NCBI GenBank assembly: GCA_034769895.1
Contig: CM068369.1
Location: forward strand, 429,251,479-429,315,478
Source of the DNA: Magicicada septendecula
Taxonomy: Eukaryota > Arthropoda > Insecta > Hemiptera > Cicadidae
DNA: 64,000 bases
Direction of reading: 5' to 3'
The position numbers and the translations under genes were made by a program. Positions within the stretch are counted from its first letter, which is position 1; each line of letters begins with the position of its first letter. Positions 1 through 11,021 of the stretch are shown in pieces. The notes under the pieces are model-generated. The model did not search any database, was not told the DNA's origin, and saw nothing but the letters and a program-made list of their open reading frames with translations.

Positions 1-812
1 CTTACATCTATGTAGATAGCCCAGCCTGCATCACACACTCTCACATTATTAACAAACCTTTAACACATTGAATCTAATAATATAAAAATACCCCTCCCCA
101 GCCGGCACGCGGTTTTAATTCGCACTGTTCGTTTTTCTCATTTTTGACTTTGTGATGAGTTCCGGATTTCACGGTTGTTGCTAATTGATAACTATTGGTT
201 TCACTGCCGCATAATAGTTCACAAAATAGAGTTTTAAGACTGAAACGTGGAAAAATCTGAAGAGCCCCTTTAGGGCGATGTCTGGCCAGACACGATCAAT
301 GACGAACTGCGCAAAGAGTCTCTTTGGGGCGGACGGATCTTCATGCCTTGCCGGACGAATTTCATCGACGCTAATGCTTGAGTTGTTGCAGTTTAGTCGC
401 TAGGCGCATAATACATTATGGTTTTTTCTGTAGTGTGCGCCGACGATATTTAGGCGCTTCTGGCTTGATGTCACAAAAAAGGCGGTGACTTAGCCACATT
501 TCCTTCAGCTTATTCAAAGAGACGAAACAGAAAATATGCCTTTCACCATCTTGGCGCTTCTTGACCGCGTGGGTCCGAGCGCCTCGTTGAGTAGTGCGTA
601 TGGGCGCTGTCACATTCAAACAAAGTTCTTGGAAATCTAGGGTGGTGCGAATTCTTTGACTGATTTCACAATGTAATATTGCGTTGCTGCCTCGTTACAA
701 ACTGTTCCATACCCGTAGTCTGTCACAATGGAATAAAACTTGCACAATATTTTTTTATAAATCCCCGAAATGAAATAAAAAATAAAAATACCCACATTTT
801 TGGACCGTTACA
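1..812 (-). repeat. LTR fragment (TGTAACGG family), truncated by the window start
   Basis: Read on the minus strand this begins TGTAACGGTCC at 812 and runs off the window. It matches, block by block, the solo LTR at 55224-56374: the CAGCCTGC box near the far end, the GGTGGTGCGAATTC box near 640, and the AAAATCCCC/AAATGAAATAAA stretch before the LTR start. It abuts a Tigger reading frame at 813, so it appears to have inserted into that transposon. No internal region is visible, so solo LTR and full element cannot be told apart. ORFs inside it are accidental. Confidence 0.75.
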
Positions 813-1417
813 ATAGGAAAAAGTTGATCTTGTCTCTTTTAGAGCAACAAGAAGCAGACCCGTCGGCTAACTTCATGGATCTTCTTAAAAAAGTGACAAT
901 AAAGACTGTCATTTATTTAGTCACAGAAGCGTGGGAAGAGATTAATCCGTCAACTCTTCAAAAAAGCTGGCAAAAACTGTGGCCTAGCATCCCACAAGAA
1001 AACCAGGGACAAGATGAAAATCAACCAACTGCAAATGATGACGCTGATTTCGTTCAAGTTTTTTAACAGTTGGAGGGTTGTGCTGACGTGGAAGAAAGTG
1101 ACATTTCAGAGTGGACGAACAGTGACAACAATATTGGTCATCAGGTGTTAAGCGAAGATGAAATCGTGGAGGCGTGCATTGCAAACACGGCAACAGAAAT
1201 TGACAGTTCGGAAGATGACGATGACGGTATGGAGGAATCAGCTAGCCCAACTCATGGTGAAGCGACTACAATGTTGGAGGGGTTGATGACCTACTTCGAG
1301 AAACAAAGCGACACATGGTCTGCTGAGCTACTGACCTTGAGGCGCCTACGAGATCGCACGGTGAAACGATGTCAGTCTTTATTAAAACAAAAGAACATTA
1401 CAGACTTTTTCAAGTGA
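813..1417 (+). pseudogene. Tigger-type DDE_1 transposase, C-terminal fragment
   Basis: The fragment has the C-terminal layout of Tigger transposases: the basic YNRKKLILSLLE helix that follows the catalytic MDQGV box, then TEAWEEINPSTLQKSWQKLWP, an acidic linker (SSEDDDDGMEE), a leucine-rich helix and the terminal KQKNITDFFK, similar to the TIxSFF-type tails of the family. An in-frame TAA at 1064 separates two parts. The HTH DNA-binding domains and the DDE residues are absent. It is a dead relic of transposon origin, not a host gene. Confidence 0.8.
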
Positions 1418-1845
1418 GTTCAAAGACTTAATTCTTGTTTTCAGTTGTACAGTACATACATGTGTACATATACATAGTTTCATTTTATCTTACAGTCCTG
1501 TACAGAATTTAAACTTTATTTCGTTTTTACACTTTTTAATTACCTGTATGTAACAGTAATGTACTGTAGTTTTCTTTAGTACTGTACAATCAATAAACTT
1601 TGAATTTAAATCAATAAGATGTTTTGTTTTTTATCCTAAATCAATTTATATGTTAAAAAAGTAGGCCTACGTTGTAGTATTGAGACTGAAAACGTCATTT
1701 TTATGATAAAAACATCGATTTTAATAGTTTTACCCATCTTAAACTTGTTTTACAGACATTTTAAAGCTGATTCCATTTAATCTGGACTTTCGGTGATCCG
1801 GACGAGGTCCGGTCCCATCAAGTCCAGATTAGCGAGACTCTGCTG
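813..1845 (+). mobile_element. Tigger/pogo DNA transposon, 3' remnant
   Basis: The right end reads GTCCAGATTAGCGAGACTC then TGCTG followed by TA (1846-1847), the CAG...CTG/TA terminus expected of Tigger/pogo elements. The left half, including the left TIR and the catalytic core, is missing because an LTR abuts at 812. About 370 bp of AT-rich 3' untranslated sequence lies between the coding remnant and the terminus. Confidence 0.8.
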
Positions 1846-1847
1846 TA

Positions 1848-3087
1848 CAATTGATGCCATAGTGAAGCAACATAGCTTAATGGCAAGCCAGTATATGCTC
1901 ATTTGTGAAAGCTGGAGTAACTTGAATCTGCACTTCTCTTTGTGATTATAATAAGATTATGTAGTACCCTCGGTTTTCAAAATTAATTAGTTTTAGTACT
2001 CAGTTTAGTGGTGTATAATAGAAGAAGTGCATTTTGATAATTGCAAACAAATAATTTTCAGTAACTGTAAACAGAATCAATGGTAGTTTGTGTGTAACTT
2101 ACCACTTTGTTTACAGCAGGCTGTGTTTTACAGTGATTCAGAGTGAAGTATTCAGTGTAAATTACTGCATATTAGAATATTCAAGTATAATTAAAATAGT
2201 GAAACAGGAAATAGTTGTATAAGAAGAGTTTTCCGGGCTGTTTGGCTGTGGTGTATGGTTTAATGACAAACCAAACGTTTCAACAGCACCACTGGCTGCC
2301 ATCATCAATGGAATTCAAAGAAATCCAAGACCTCCTGAACGTAGGTTGTTATCACCTACTTTTACCACAGTACTGTGGGCCTGATGATAACAACCTACAT
2401 TCAGGAGGTCTTGGATTCCTTTGAATTCCACTAATGATGGCAGCCAGTGGTGCTGTTGAAACGTTTGATTTGTTATTAAACCATAGACCATGCCCAAACA
2501 GCCTGGAAAACTCTTCTTATACAACTGACACCGGCCGTGAAAGCCTTAGGACAATTTTAAGAAATAGTTGACTCGGTAGTTACCTATAGGCATTAACCAG
2601 TTGTTTGCGTATTGGTAGGACTATTTTGTAAACAAAATGCATTGTAGATAAAACAATATAACAATCAATTATATATAATTGCCTCATCTGTTTAAAAGTA
2701 CATGAAATTAACCCAAATAATATTAACCCAATTAACCCACATACATTAATATTGCCCAATAATTTTTGTGGTATTAGAATTTTTTGCTAGGATTGATGAA
2801 CAAAATGCAAAAACAGAAAAGATTAGGTAACTTATGAGACTGTTGAGTTGTACAAAGTAGTGTGCATATACAGTAAAATATACTAATGCTCTTTACTAGA
2901 CCGTGTGAAAACTGTGTATTAAACTGGAGATGACCAAATACCTCAGACTTACACTAGTACCATATATTCTATTTTTCCATACCATATGTGTATGTGTAAT
3001 ATACATGTAAATTTGCATTATTGAGATATTTAAACACAATATTGTAAGCAAAGAAACTGTTTATTATTCAGCAGTATTAAATGAATG
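1848..3087. other. Non-coding AT-rich interval
   Basis: No coding sequence can be supported here. Apart from the fold-back repeat at 2211-2525, I see only AT-rich DNA and short TATATA runs. The partial Penelope copy begins abruptly at 3088. Confidence 0.6.
2211..2525. repeat. Fold-back (inverted) repeat with hammerhead-like arms
   Basis: The two arms are near-perfect inverted copies. The left starts GTTGTATAAGAAGAGTTTTC and the right ends with its complement at about 2524. Each arm is about 135-150 bp around a short centre near 2355-2375 (CCACAGTACTGTGG). The GGGCTGTTTGGC box, followed by a GAAACGTTT/CATCAT motif pair, is also seen in the repeats at 31.8-40 kb and 43.98-44.2 kb. The segment after it (ACACCGGCCGTGAAAGCCTTAGG) is likewise shared with 44.17 kb. 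Translations of both arms look alike only because the arms are complementary; this is not a gene. Confidence 0.8.
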
Positions 3088-3900
3088 TACAATTACCAAA
3101 ACAAACAACACACACACATACAAAATATACAGAAAACCCACCACATCAGACATGGTCATACATAACTCATCAAACCACCCAACTCAACACAAACATGCAG
3201 CTTTCAACTACATGCTCCTAACCCAGTAAATACATCACACTCACATACTACAATTCCAACACGCACAAAATTGCTAACACATTTAGGAAACACAATTATA
3301 AAGTAGCCTACAGAACTAACAACACCATCAGGAAACACATAAATAATACTAACAAAGACACAGACACATACAGCAAAACAGGGGTTTATAAATTAAACTG
3401 CAGTGATTGCCACCAATTCTACATCGGCCAGATGGGAAGATCTTTTTCCTCTAGATATTCTGAACATTTAAAAGCCCTCACCACAAACTACATACATTCC
3501 ACATTCACCACACATTTACAAAATGAAAACCACAGTTACACAAACATAGAGCACAACATGGAAATACTACACTACTTACCAAAAAGTAGAAAACTAAACA
3601 CAGCAGAACAATTTGAAATATACAGATATCACACACTACAACCAAACAACATATTAAATGAACAATTACGTTATAGATCACACATACTTTTCGATACACT
3701 GATTCAAACACACACTTTGAATCCTAGCGCCAATTCCCTCCCACCAGCAACCCCCACCACACACACACACCTACAACCCATAACCGTTACTATGTACAGA
3801 CATTCAATATTTCAAATCCCACTGAGGAAGACGAACACCACGTTGAAACGTTTGGGAAACGAAACCAAAAAGTAAGTGTTCACAGTGAAAGTTTAATATA
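3088..3900 (+). mobile_element. Penelope-like element, partial upstream copy (pseudo-LTR)
   Basis: This stretch repeats 5579-6541 of the longer PLE copy downstream in the same orientation. A direct partial copy in front of a longer copy is the characteristic Penelope arrangement. Relative to the downstream copy it lacks about 165 bp (equivalent to about 5698-5862). It retains the GIY-YIG endonuclease coding region (GVYKL...CHQFYIGQMGR) and the downstream ribozyme-like motif. At the join before the endonuclease it reads GCTAACACA where the downstream copy has GCTAAACACA, which shows that the later copy gained one A. Confidence 0.85.
3810..3864 (+). ncRNA. Candidate type I hammerhead ribozyme in PLE (upstream copy)
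   Basis: Core CTGAGGA (3822-3828) and GAAA (3845-3848) are joined by a short stem II (GACG/CGTT). Stem I forms between TCCCA (3817-3821) and TGGGA (3853-3857), then an AAA/AAC internal loop and TTTC (3810-3813)/GAAA (3861-3864). Stem III would be the self-complementary ACGT (3848-3851), as expected for the minimal, dimer-forming hammerheads reported in PLEs. The predicted cleavage follows T3852. Position 7 is G where U is commonest, but that position tolerates any base. Fold and activity are inferred. Confidence 0.55.
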
Positions 3901-3924
3901 TATATATAATATTTAAAAAAGTGA

Positions 3925-6539
3925 ATGAAGAGGATGTACCAACAAGATAATTATAACACCGCCAACACAGCGTACTACATCCATAAATACAGAAATGTCA
4001 GAGTACAGGTAACAAAAACTTCCTTGAACATCGCATACAACAAAACATGGCACAAACACAACATTATACCCACACATGCACAAATCACAATCAAAAATAA
4101 CACACACGCCGCAATACAAACTAAACGTAAAGCCGAAATAATACACCTGGACAACATAATCAAGGATTTATACAAAAAAAAAAGATACACTAAACAAAAC
4201 AGCATACAACCTACACGTAAAACTTACACAAATATTATACCACATAGAACTCGAAAACGTAATACAACATACATGGAACAACATAGAGAAACTCCAATTA
4301 AAAATACAAGAAAGACGAAACAGGAAAATCAATAACATCTTAACACGCAGAAACGAAACAGTCCCTACACCGACACATAAATTTCACACACGTACAGTAA
4401 ATATAACAAAGTCCAATTTCACTAAAGCAGAAATAACCCTACTAGATAAAAGTCTAAAACACAATTTAGGAAACAATCCAACCAATAATAACAATAATAA
4501 AAGGTATATACGCGACATAGTCATAGATGCTGAAACGGCCATACAACACACGCATAACAAAGACCATTACACTATACGTCATGATATAAAATGTAAATTA
4601 CAACACACACAATAATACGAACAAAAACACCATAATAACGAAATCCAAACACTAAAAAATATAAAACATAAATTACAAGAACACAACCTAACCATACTCA
4701 AAGCAGATAAAGGTAACATAAATGTCATAATAGAAAAACAGGATTTAAATAACAAAATCGAAACATTTTTTACTGTAAACAACATTACCAAATTAAATAA
4801 AGACCCCACCCCAAAATATCACACACAAATAAATAAAATCTTAAATAACACAAAACACATAATCTCACCTGAAAACATCAAATATCTGAAACAAATTAAA
4901 CCAAACCCCCCTACACTGAATGCACTACCAAAATTACACAAACCTAATATCCCCATCAGACCACTTATAAACAAAACACAAGCACCTGCACACAAAATAG
5001 CTAGACACTTAGATAAATTAATCAGAAATAACATAAATTTAACAAACAACACCACCGTCAAAAATAATTTAGATCTGGTGAATAAAACTCAACATGTCCA
5101 CATTCCACACAATTCAACACTAGCTTCATTTGACATAACAAACCTATACACCAATGTACTCATAAAAGAAACTATAACTACATTAGAACAGTTACCAAAA
5201 CTAAATAACACACCTGAAACACACATTAAAGAGATCATCCATCTCACTAACATTATCACTGAACAAAATTATTTCTCACACAATAACATGGTTTACACAC
5301 AAACAGATGGACTACTCATGGGCTCCCCTATATCAGGTATACTAGCCGAAATATTTGTACATACCATAGAACAAGAACACATATTAAACAATAACAAATA
5401 CACCAACAAAATAATATATTGGCACAGATATGTTTATGACATTTTACTCCTATACAACGGCAACAAAAGACAAATAGAAAATTTCCACAAATACATTAAC
5501 ACTATACACCATAAATTAAAATTCACACTTGAATTAGAACAAAACAATAGCATAAACTTCCTGGACCTTACAATTACCAAAACAAACAACACACACACAT
5601 ACAAAATATACAGAAAACCCACCACATCAGACATGGTCATACATAACTCATCCAACCACTCAACTCAACACAAACATGCAGCTTTCAACTACATGCTCCA
5701 TAGGCTCACTTCAATACCCCTAAACACACATGACTACCAAGAAGAACTCAACACAATCAAATATATAGCAGTCAAAAATGGTTACAATCCCGATTTAATA
5801 AACAAACTACACAAACGCATCCTAAACACAAAATGTAAAACACATCAGACCAACAGCACACAACCCAGTAAATACATCACACTCACATACTACAATTCCA
5901 ACACACACAAAATTGCTAAACACATTTAGGAAACACAATTATAAAGTAGCCTACAGAACTAACAACACCATCAGGAAACACATAAATAATACTAACAAAG
6001 ACACAGACACATACAGCAAAACAGGGGTTTATAAATTAAACTACAGTGATTGCCACCAGTTCTACATCGGCCAGACGGGAAGATCTTTTTCCTCTAGATA
6101 TTCTGAACATTTAAAAGCCCTCACCACAAACTACATACATTCCACATTCGCCACACATTTACAAAATGAAAACCACAGTTACACAAATATAGAGCACAAC
6201 ATGGAAATACTACACTACTTACCAAAAAGTAGAAAACTAAACACAGCAGAACAATTTGAAATATACAGATATCACACACTACAACCAAACAACATATTAA
6301 ATGAACAATTACATTATAGATCACACATACTTTTCGATACACTGATTCAAACACACACTTTGAATCCTAGCGCCAATTCCCTCCCACCAGCAACCCCCAC
6401 CACACACACACCTACAACCCATAACCGTTACTATGTACAGACATTCAGTATTTCAAATCCCACTGAGGAAGACGAACACCACGTTGAAACGTTTGGGAAA
6501 CGAAACCAAAAAGTAAGTGTTCACAGTGAAAGTTTAATA
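3925..6539 (+). pseudogene. PLE reverse transcriptase + GIY-YIG endonuclease, disabled
   Basis: An N-terminal basic/helical region leads to the RT palm. Motifs visible are LPKLHKPNIPIRPL (about 4930), SFDITNLYTNV for motif A (about 5130), GLLMGSPISGILAEIF for motif B (about 5310) and RYVYDILLLY for motif C (about 5427). In motif C the first catalytic Asp of the usual YVDD is Tyr, which should kill polymerase activity. The C-terminus has the GIY-YIG domain (GVYKLNYSDCHQFYIGQTGRSF) typical of Penelope/Neptune-like elements. Lesions: a frameshift in a poly-A run near 4175, an in-frame TAA at 4613, and a one-base A gain near 5918, proven by the intact join in the upstream copy. Confidence 0.88.
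6451..6505 (+). ncRNA. Candidate type I hammerhead ribozyme in PLE (main copy)
   Basis: All core, stem I, stem II and stem III bases match the candidate at 3810-3864. In this copy the motif overlaps the end of the endonuclease reading frame, so base conservation could reflect coding as well as RNA constraint. Hammerheads at both direct copies are what a self-processing PLE transcript would carry; that use is inferred. Confidence 0.55.
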
Positions 6540-6541
6540 TA

Positions 6542-6589
6542 ATTATGTTAAATTGGTTGAGCATGTAGCATATATATATGACTATTACA
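6542..6589 (+). repeat. 5' LTR tail of the Gag-only element
   Basis: The 48 bp before the primer binding site end in ATTACA, the CA terminus expected of an LTR, with one spacer base before TGG. The rest of this LTR was removed or displaced by the PLE. A loosely similar ATGTTAAATT stretch occurs in the 3' LTR near 26290. Confidence 0.55.
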
Positions 6590-6590
6590 A

Positions 6591-6608
6591 TGGCGCCCGA
6601 ACAGGGAC
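6591..6608 (+). promoter_or_regulatory. tRNA-Lys-type primer binding site
   Basis: TGGCGCCCGAACAGGGAC is the well-known 18-nt site complementary to the 3' end of a lysine tRNA, used to prime minus-strand DNA in several retroelements. It sits one base after the LTR CA terminus and about 210 bp before the gag start, fixing the orientation of the element as plus. Confidence 0.85.
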
Positions 6609-6816
6609 AGTTTGTGCAAATAAATTTGATACAAACCACACCTACTCGTGGATATAAGCGTGACTTGGAGGTTAAAGCAGAGTACGTAACAAAATTACGA
6701 AAAAACGATGTTATGCTAGAATACATTATACATAAGTAATACCAATACTATTGAATAATACTTAATGCATATAAAATAAGGAGTGTTAAAATATATGATA
6801 ATTTTATAATATAAAA

Positions 6817-7313
6817 ATGGCAGGAAACAATGAAGATAATATAAGTGAAATAATTGAATTTAATAAATCAGCTGTCATGAGTGGCCTGGGAGTTCATTCA
6901 ACTCCGAATGTGGGTCAAGACAAAATAGTTGAATTAAGTGTTACAGATGAAACAAATGTTACAGATGACTCTGGAGTTCAGGCAACTCCAACCTCAACAA
7001 AATGTAATAGTAAATTTGATAATGACGTGATGAGTTTTTTTACTAAAACAATTTAATGAATTGAATCATAAGTTTGATAGTAAGTTTGATGTACAAAGTA
7101 ATACGTTCGATAACAAGTTCGATGAAGTAAATAATAAATTTGATAAATTAAGCAGTGAGATCCATGAGCAAAAAATAAAATGTGAAAGTAATTTCAGTGA
7201 GTTAAAAGAGCAAAACAGTGATTTAAAAAACAATATTAATGAAATCAATAAACGTTTTGATAAAACCGATGATGATATATTTGAAACTAAAGTTAACGAA
7301 TTAGAACAGAGTA
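6817..7313 (+). pseudogene. Gag-like protein, N-terminal part (plus copy)
   Basis: It starts MAGNNEDNISEI, matching MADNNENVSLTDIE of the minus-strand copies, and shares the GVHSTP/GIHSTP box (about residue 25). A TAA at 7054 ends the first frame; the coding sense resumes in another frame at about 7040, pointing to an indel in the T/A-rich run. The resumed part is a heptad coiled coil with repeated KFD (KFDSKFDVQ, DNKFDEVNNKFDKL). The Tigger insertion at 7312-7314 ends it. The frame is open again on the other side of the Tigger. No zinc knuckle or pol motif is present. Confidence 0.7.
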
Positions 7314-8501
7314 CAGTGAAACTTCAATTAACCGTCAGTTTCTGTTAACTGTCAGTCCGTACTCTATGTACAGTAACCAGAATGCTGTGAAAAATCATCC
7401 TCGCTTTACTGCTGAGCGGCAGAGGCGCCGGCGTGGTGCACTATTGTTCTATCGATGAGTCACGTTCTTGGCCCCCCTAGCTATCGCACGCGTGGTCAGT
7501 TTCAGTTGTGGCTGAGAAGCTGTTGTGCTCGGTGCTGTACGTTATTTGTTGCGTAGTGGCTTAATTGTTTCGGCATACGATAGTGACATTCACACCAGTA
7601 AATTTTTTTGTTAAGGTTTCTTTTCTTTTTTGTTTTTGTGCAACAGCTAAAAAAATGGGTGAAAAGCGTAAACGGGTCGTGTTAGATCTCAACCAGAAAA
7701 TTGAGATTATTAAACGTTTGAAAAAAGGTGAAACTCCCACTATTATTGCTCTCATTTACGGCGTTGGAAGAACCACAGTGAATGACATTAAACGCGATGC
7801 TGAAAAAATAGAACATGTTTCAAAAATGCAAAATATCGGTGGAGATCTTAAGACTCGTAAAACCATGAAATCAGCAAAATATGACCAACTGGACACTGTT
7901 ATGTATCAATGGTTTATACAAGCATGGAGTCAAGGAATCCCACTTTCAGGCCCCGTAATAATGACCAAGGCGGTTGAAATGAACAAAAAACTTGACGGAG
8001 ATCCTAATTTTAAAGCAAGCATAGGATGGCTCGATAAGTTTAAGTGTCGCCATGGCATTTGGAAACTAGACATTAATGGTGAAAAACTTAGTGCAAATAG
8101 CGCAGTTATTGCCGAGTACAGAGAACAATTTAAAGAGAAAGTGGCCTAATTAAACCTCGTTAGGGAACAAGTGTACAATTGCGATGAAACCGGGGTCAAT
8201 TGGAAAGCTTCACCACAAAAGACATTGGCATCACTTTCGGAGACATCAGCCCCGGGTTTTAAAGTTCAAAAAGATCGGATCACTTTAATGGTTTGTGCAA
8301 ATGCCACTGGCAATCACAGGTTACCCCTGCTTGTGATTGGAAAAGCAAAGACACCTCGTGCATTCAAAAATTTTAATTTGAACACATTGCCTGCTACCTA
8401 TTACGCTCAAAAGAGTGCTTGGATATCTCGAGATATTTTTTCCGATTGGTTCCACAAAGTGTTTGTGCCACAAGTTAGAGCTCATTTGGCTGAAATGCAG
8501 T

Positions 8502-11021
8502 TATACACACATCAATTTAGGAAGTTGCCTGGTTAGCGCATGCGCAATGAATGAGCGTCTCCCACCATACAGTGTGACTGTAAGGGTGGTGTTGTTTACA
8601 CGTACAGTCTGCAAGCATTCCAAAATTTACTGAGTTGCTGGGTTTTGTATTTTAATAGCTATCTTAGTGATTAGGTTTACCTTTCTGTGACGTTATTTAA
8701 AACTAATTTGTTTGTATTGTTTTTCGTCGCGGTACATTTTATATCTTTAATTTTTGTTATTAGTGATTGCTTAACAATGAGTAAGTTGTCGGGAAAGGTG
8801 CTTAAAAGCCAAACTCGCGAAGTTATATACAATGTGATGGAGTTTATGAAGAAGGAAGCAGATCATGGAGGGTTTTTAATAGACTGTAAAAAAGTTAGAG
8901 AAAGAGTGTCGGCTGCAGTTGGTGTAAGTCGGATGACACTAGCGAGAATAAACCAGGAAGCGAAGAGGCAGAGAAGCGAGGGGCAATCATTATTTGAAAC
9001 GCCAAATAACAAAAAGGAAGAGAGAAAAGCCTGTGACAGATTTGGACGATTTTGATAAATTTGTTATACGCCGAATGATCAACGGCTTTTACCTCGTTGA
9101 AAAATGTCTACCTACACTACCAAAATTACATTCAAAATTAGTGAAAGATATAGGGTTTAATGGAGGGAAGACAAGTTTAAGGACAGTAATCAAACAGTTG
9201 GGTTTTAAATGGAAAAAGACGAGAAACAACAGACATGTACTTATTGAACAACAACACATAGCCTTCCACAGACACGAATATTTAAAAAAACATTAGGAAA
9301 TACAGAGAAGAAGGGCGACCAGTAGTTTACATGGACGAGACTTATATTCACTCGTCACATGTGAGCCAGAAATCGTGGGCAGACAATAACAATGATGGTG
9401 TCGCTATACCCCTCACTAAAGGAGCAAGACTTATAATAATTCATGCGGGAGGAGAGATGGGTTTTATTGAAAACTGCTTCACCATGTGGAAATCAAGTCT
9501 GTGTTCAGGAGACTATCACAGTTCAATGAACTTTGATAACTACCAAAAGTGGTTGACAGAAAAATTAATACCAAACCTGCCAGAAAAAGTGTACTTGTCA
9601 TTGACAATGCACCATACCATAATGTGCAGTCAAAAAAGTGTCCAACCTCCGCTTCAACTAAAAGTAAAATGCAAGAGTGGCTTCGAAGTAACCGAATACC
9701 TTTCGATGATTCGATGCTGAAGGAACAGTTACTGCAGTTGATTTCGTTACATAAACGAAGGATCAAAGAATATGGAATCGATTCGCTCCTTCAACAACAC
9801 GGCCACACTGTATTGCGCTTACCTCCATACCATCCGGAGCTCAACCCAATAGAACTTATTCGGGCCGAGGTGAAGAACTGGGTAGCAACCAACAACACAA
9901 CGTTTACAATTGAAGACGTGAAGCAGCTAACAGTACAAAAATTCGAGGAAATCACCAGAGAATCCTGGCAAAAAAAATGTGACCTTGTAAAAAAGGTTGA
10001 AGAAGACTACGTTACATCTCAACCACAAATAGAAAACGCTGTTGAAAATTTCATCATTCAACTTGGAGGGGAAACCAGTGACACAGATGAGGATGACGCC
10101 AGCGGATGTAGTCAAATGGACACGGACAGTGAAGAAACTCTATCAGGAATTGAAGACTTAATGTGAAGTGTGGTTTACCTGCTGTCATAGCTGTTAAATT
10201 AGTTGAAAATTTTTTTGTTACAATAAAGTACATTACTATAAAAAAAGTCATATTACTATATGACTTGCACAGTAAAACTTTTATTATTTTCTATTTGAAC
10301 AGTTAGCAATTATTTGTGACCATAGGACTGCATATTACTGATCGTCTACTGAAATGAAACGAAAAAGAGCCCTGAAGATGGCCTTGGAATCATGAAAGGT
10401 ATTTTGTATAAACATAATTCCATTTTTCATTTTTGTTGTCTTGTGTAGGCCTACTTCTATAGTACGTAGTTCCAATGATCTATTTTACTGCATAAATAGG
10501 AGCAAGTGGGGTGAGGTGATGAATGGATTAATTTGATAATGTCGGCATATTTATAGGCCTACAATAATTTTCGGTATGCTTTGTTAGTGTTCTGTGTTTA
10601 ATTTGTAGTACGTTAACGATTATAAATGTTGTTCTTTAGATCCAAAAACATTAAATAGAAAATAATTTGCATTACAAAATTTAGAAATACAGTAGTACAT
10701 AATTACCAGTAGTATTTGCATTTCGTTGTTTGGTTCTATTTTTAAAGTGACAGTGGATATTTTTCTTAAGACATAAAAATATAAGGCATATTTGCTACCA
10801 CCTGGGGGCTATGAGCGCACGAGTGTGCAATTTTTATATTTAAAACAGCTCTTAAATTATTGATATTTAAACAAACACTGACAAAAACAAAGCGTTCCGA
10901 ACACTGCTTGCAGTGGTGACTGTACCAACTAGTACACGCGTACTCACGTAGTAGTGGGAAGTTTGTCAGCGGAGGGGAAATTTCCCCTCTGTGGGTTTCC
11001 AGCTACGTTGATGTATGTATA
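8502..11021 (+). mobile_element. DDE_3 (IS630/Tc1-mariner superfamily) transposon
   Basis: The left end TATACACACATCAATTTAG and the complement of the right end TATACATACATCAACGTAG agree at 16 of 19 positions, and the insertion point is a TA within the Tigger transposase gene. The element is about 2.5 kb. It holds one transposase gene (8777-10166), about 260 bp of leader and about 850 bp of AT-rich trailer in which nothing else is recognised. Confidence 0.85.
8777..10166 (+). pseudogene. DDE_3-type transposase, frameshifted
   Basis: An N-terminal helix-turn-helix-like region (about residues 1-60, VSAAVGVSRMTLARI) is followed by a winged part (GGKTSLRTVIKQLGFKWKK) and the catalytic core: VVYMDETYIHSSH gives the first Asp (about 9333), VLVIDNAPYHN the second (about 9595), and YHPELNPIELIRAEVKNW the Glu (about 9850). 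About 82 residues separate the second Asp and the Glu, well above the 34 of Tc1. The tail is acidic. Three frame changes (near 9045, 9296 and 9590) break the gene. The family is recognised from the motifs; the exact subfamily is not assigned. Confidence 0.82.

Larger units (their letters stand above)
3901..6541 (+). mobile_element. Penelope-like element (PLE), main copy
   Basis: This copy has a Penelope-type RT followed by a GIY-YIG endonuclease and ends in the same ribozyme-containing segment as the upstream partial copy. Its 3' end (AGTTTAATATA) directly abuts the tail of an LTR (6542-6589), so the PLE interrupted that LTR. The base composition is strongly A/C-skewed on the coding strand, unlike the flanking G/T-rich retrotransposon. 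Confidence 0.9.

Noticed and set aside
2215..2524. Two 69-codon frames with nearly the same translation on opposite strands
   Set aside because: This is the direct result of the fold-back structure.
3505..5061. Minus-strand frames rich in Val/Leu/Cys that look like membrane proteins
   Set aside because: They are antisense to the A/C-rich PLE coding strand, which produces G/T-rich, hydrophobic-looking translations.
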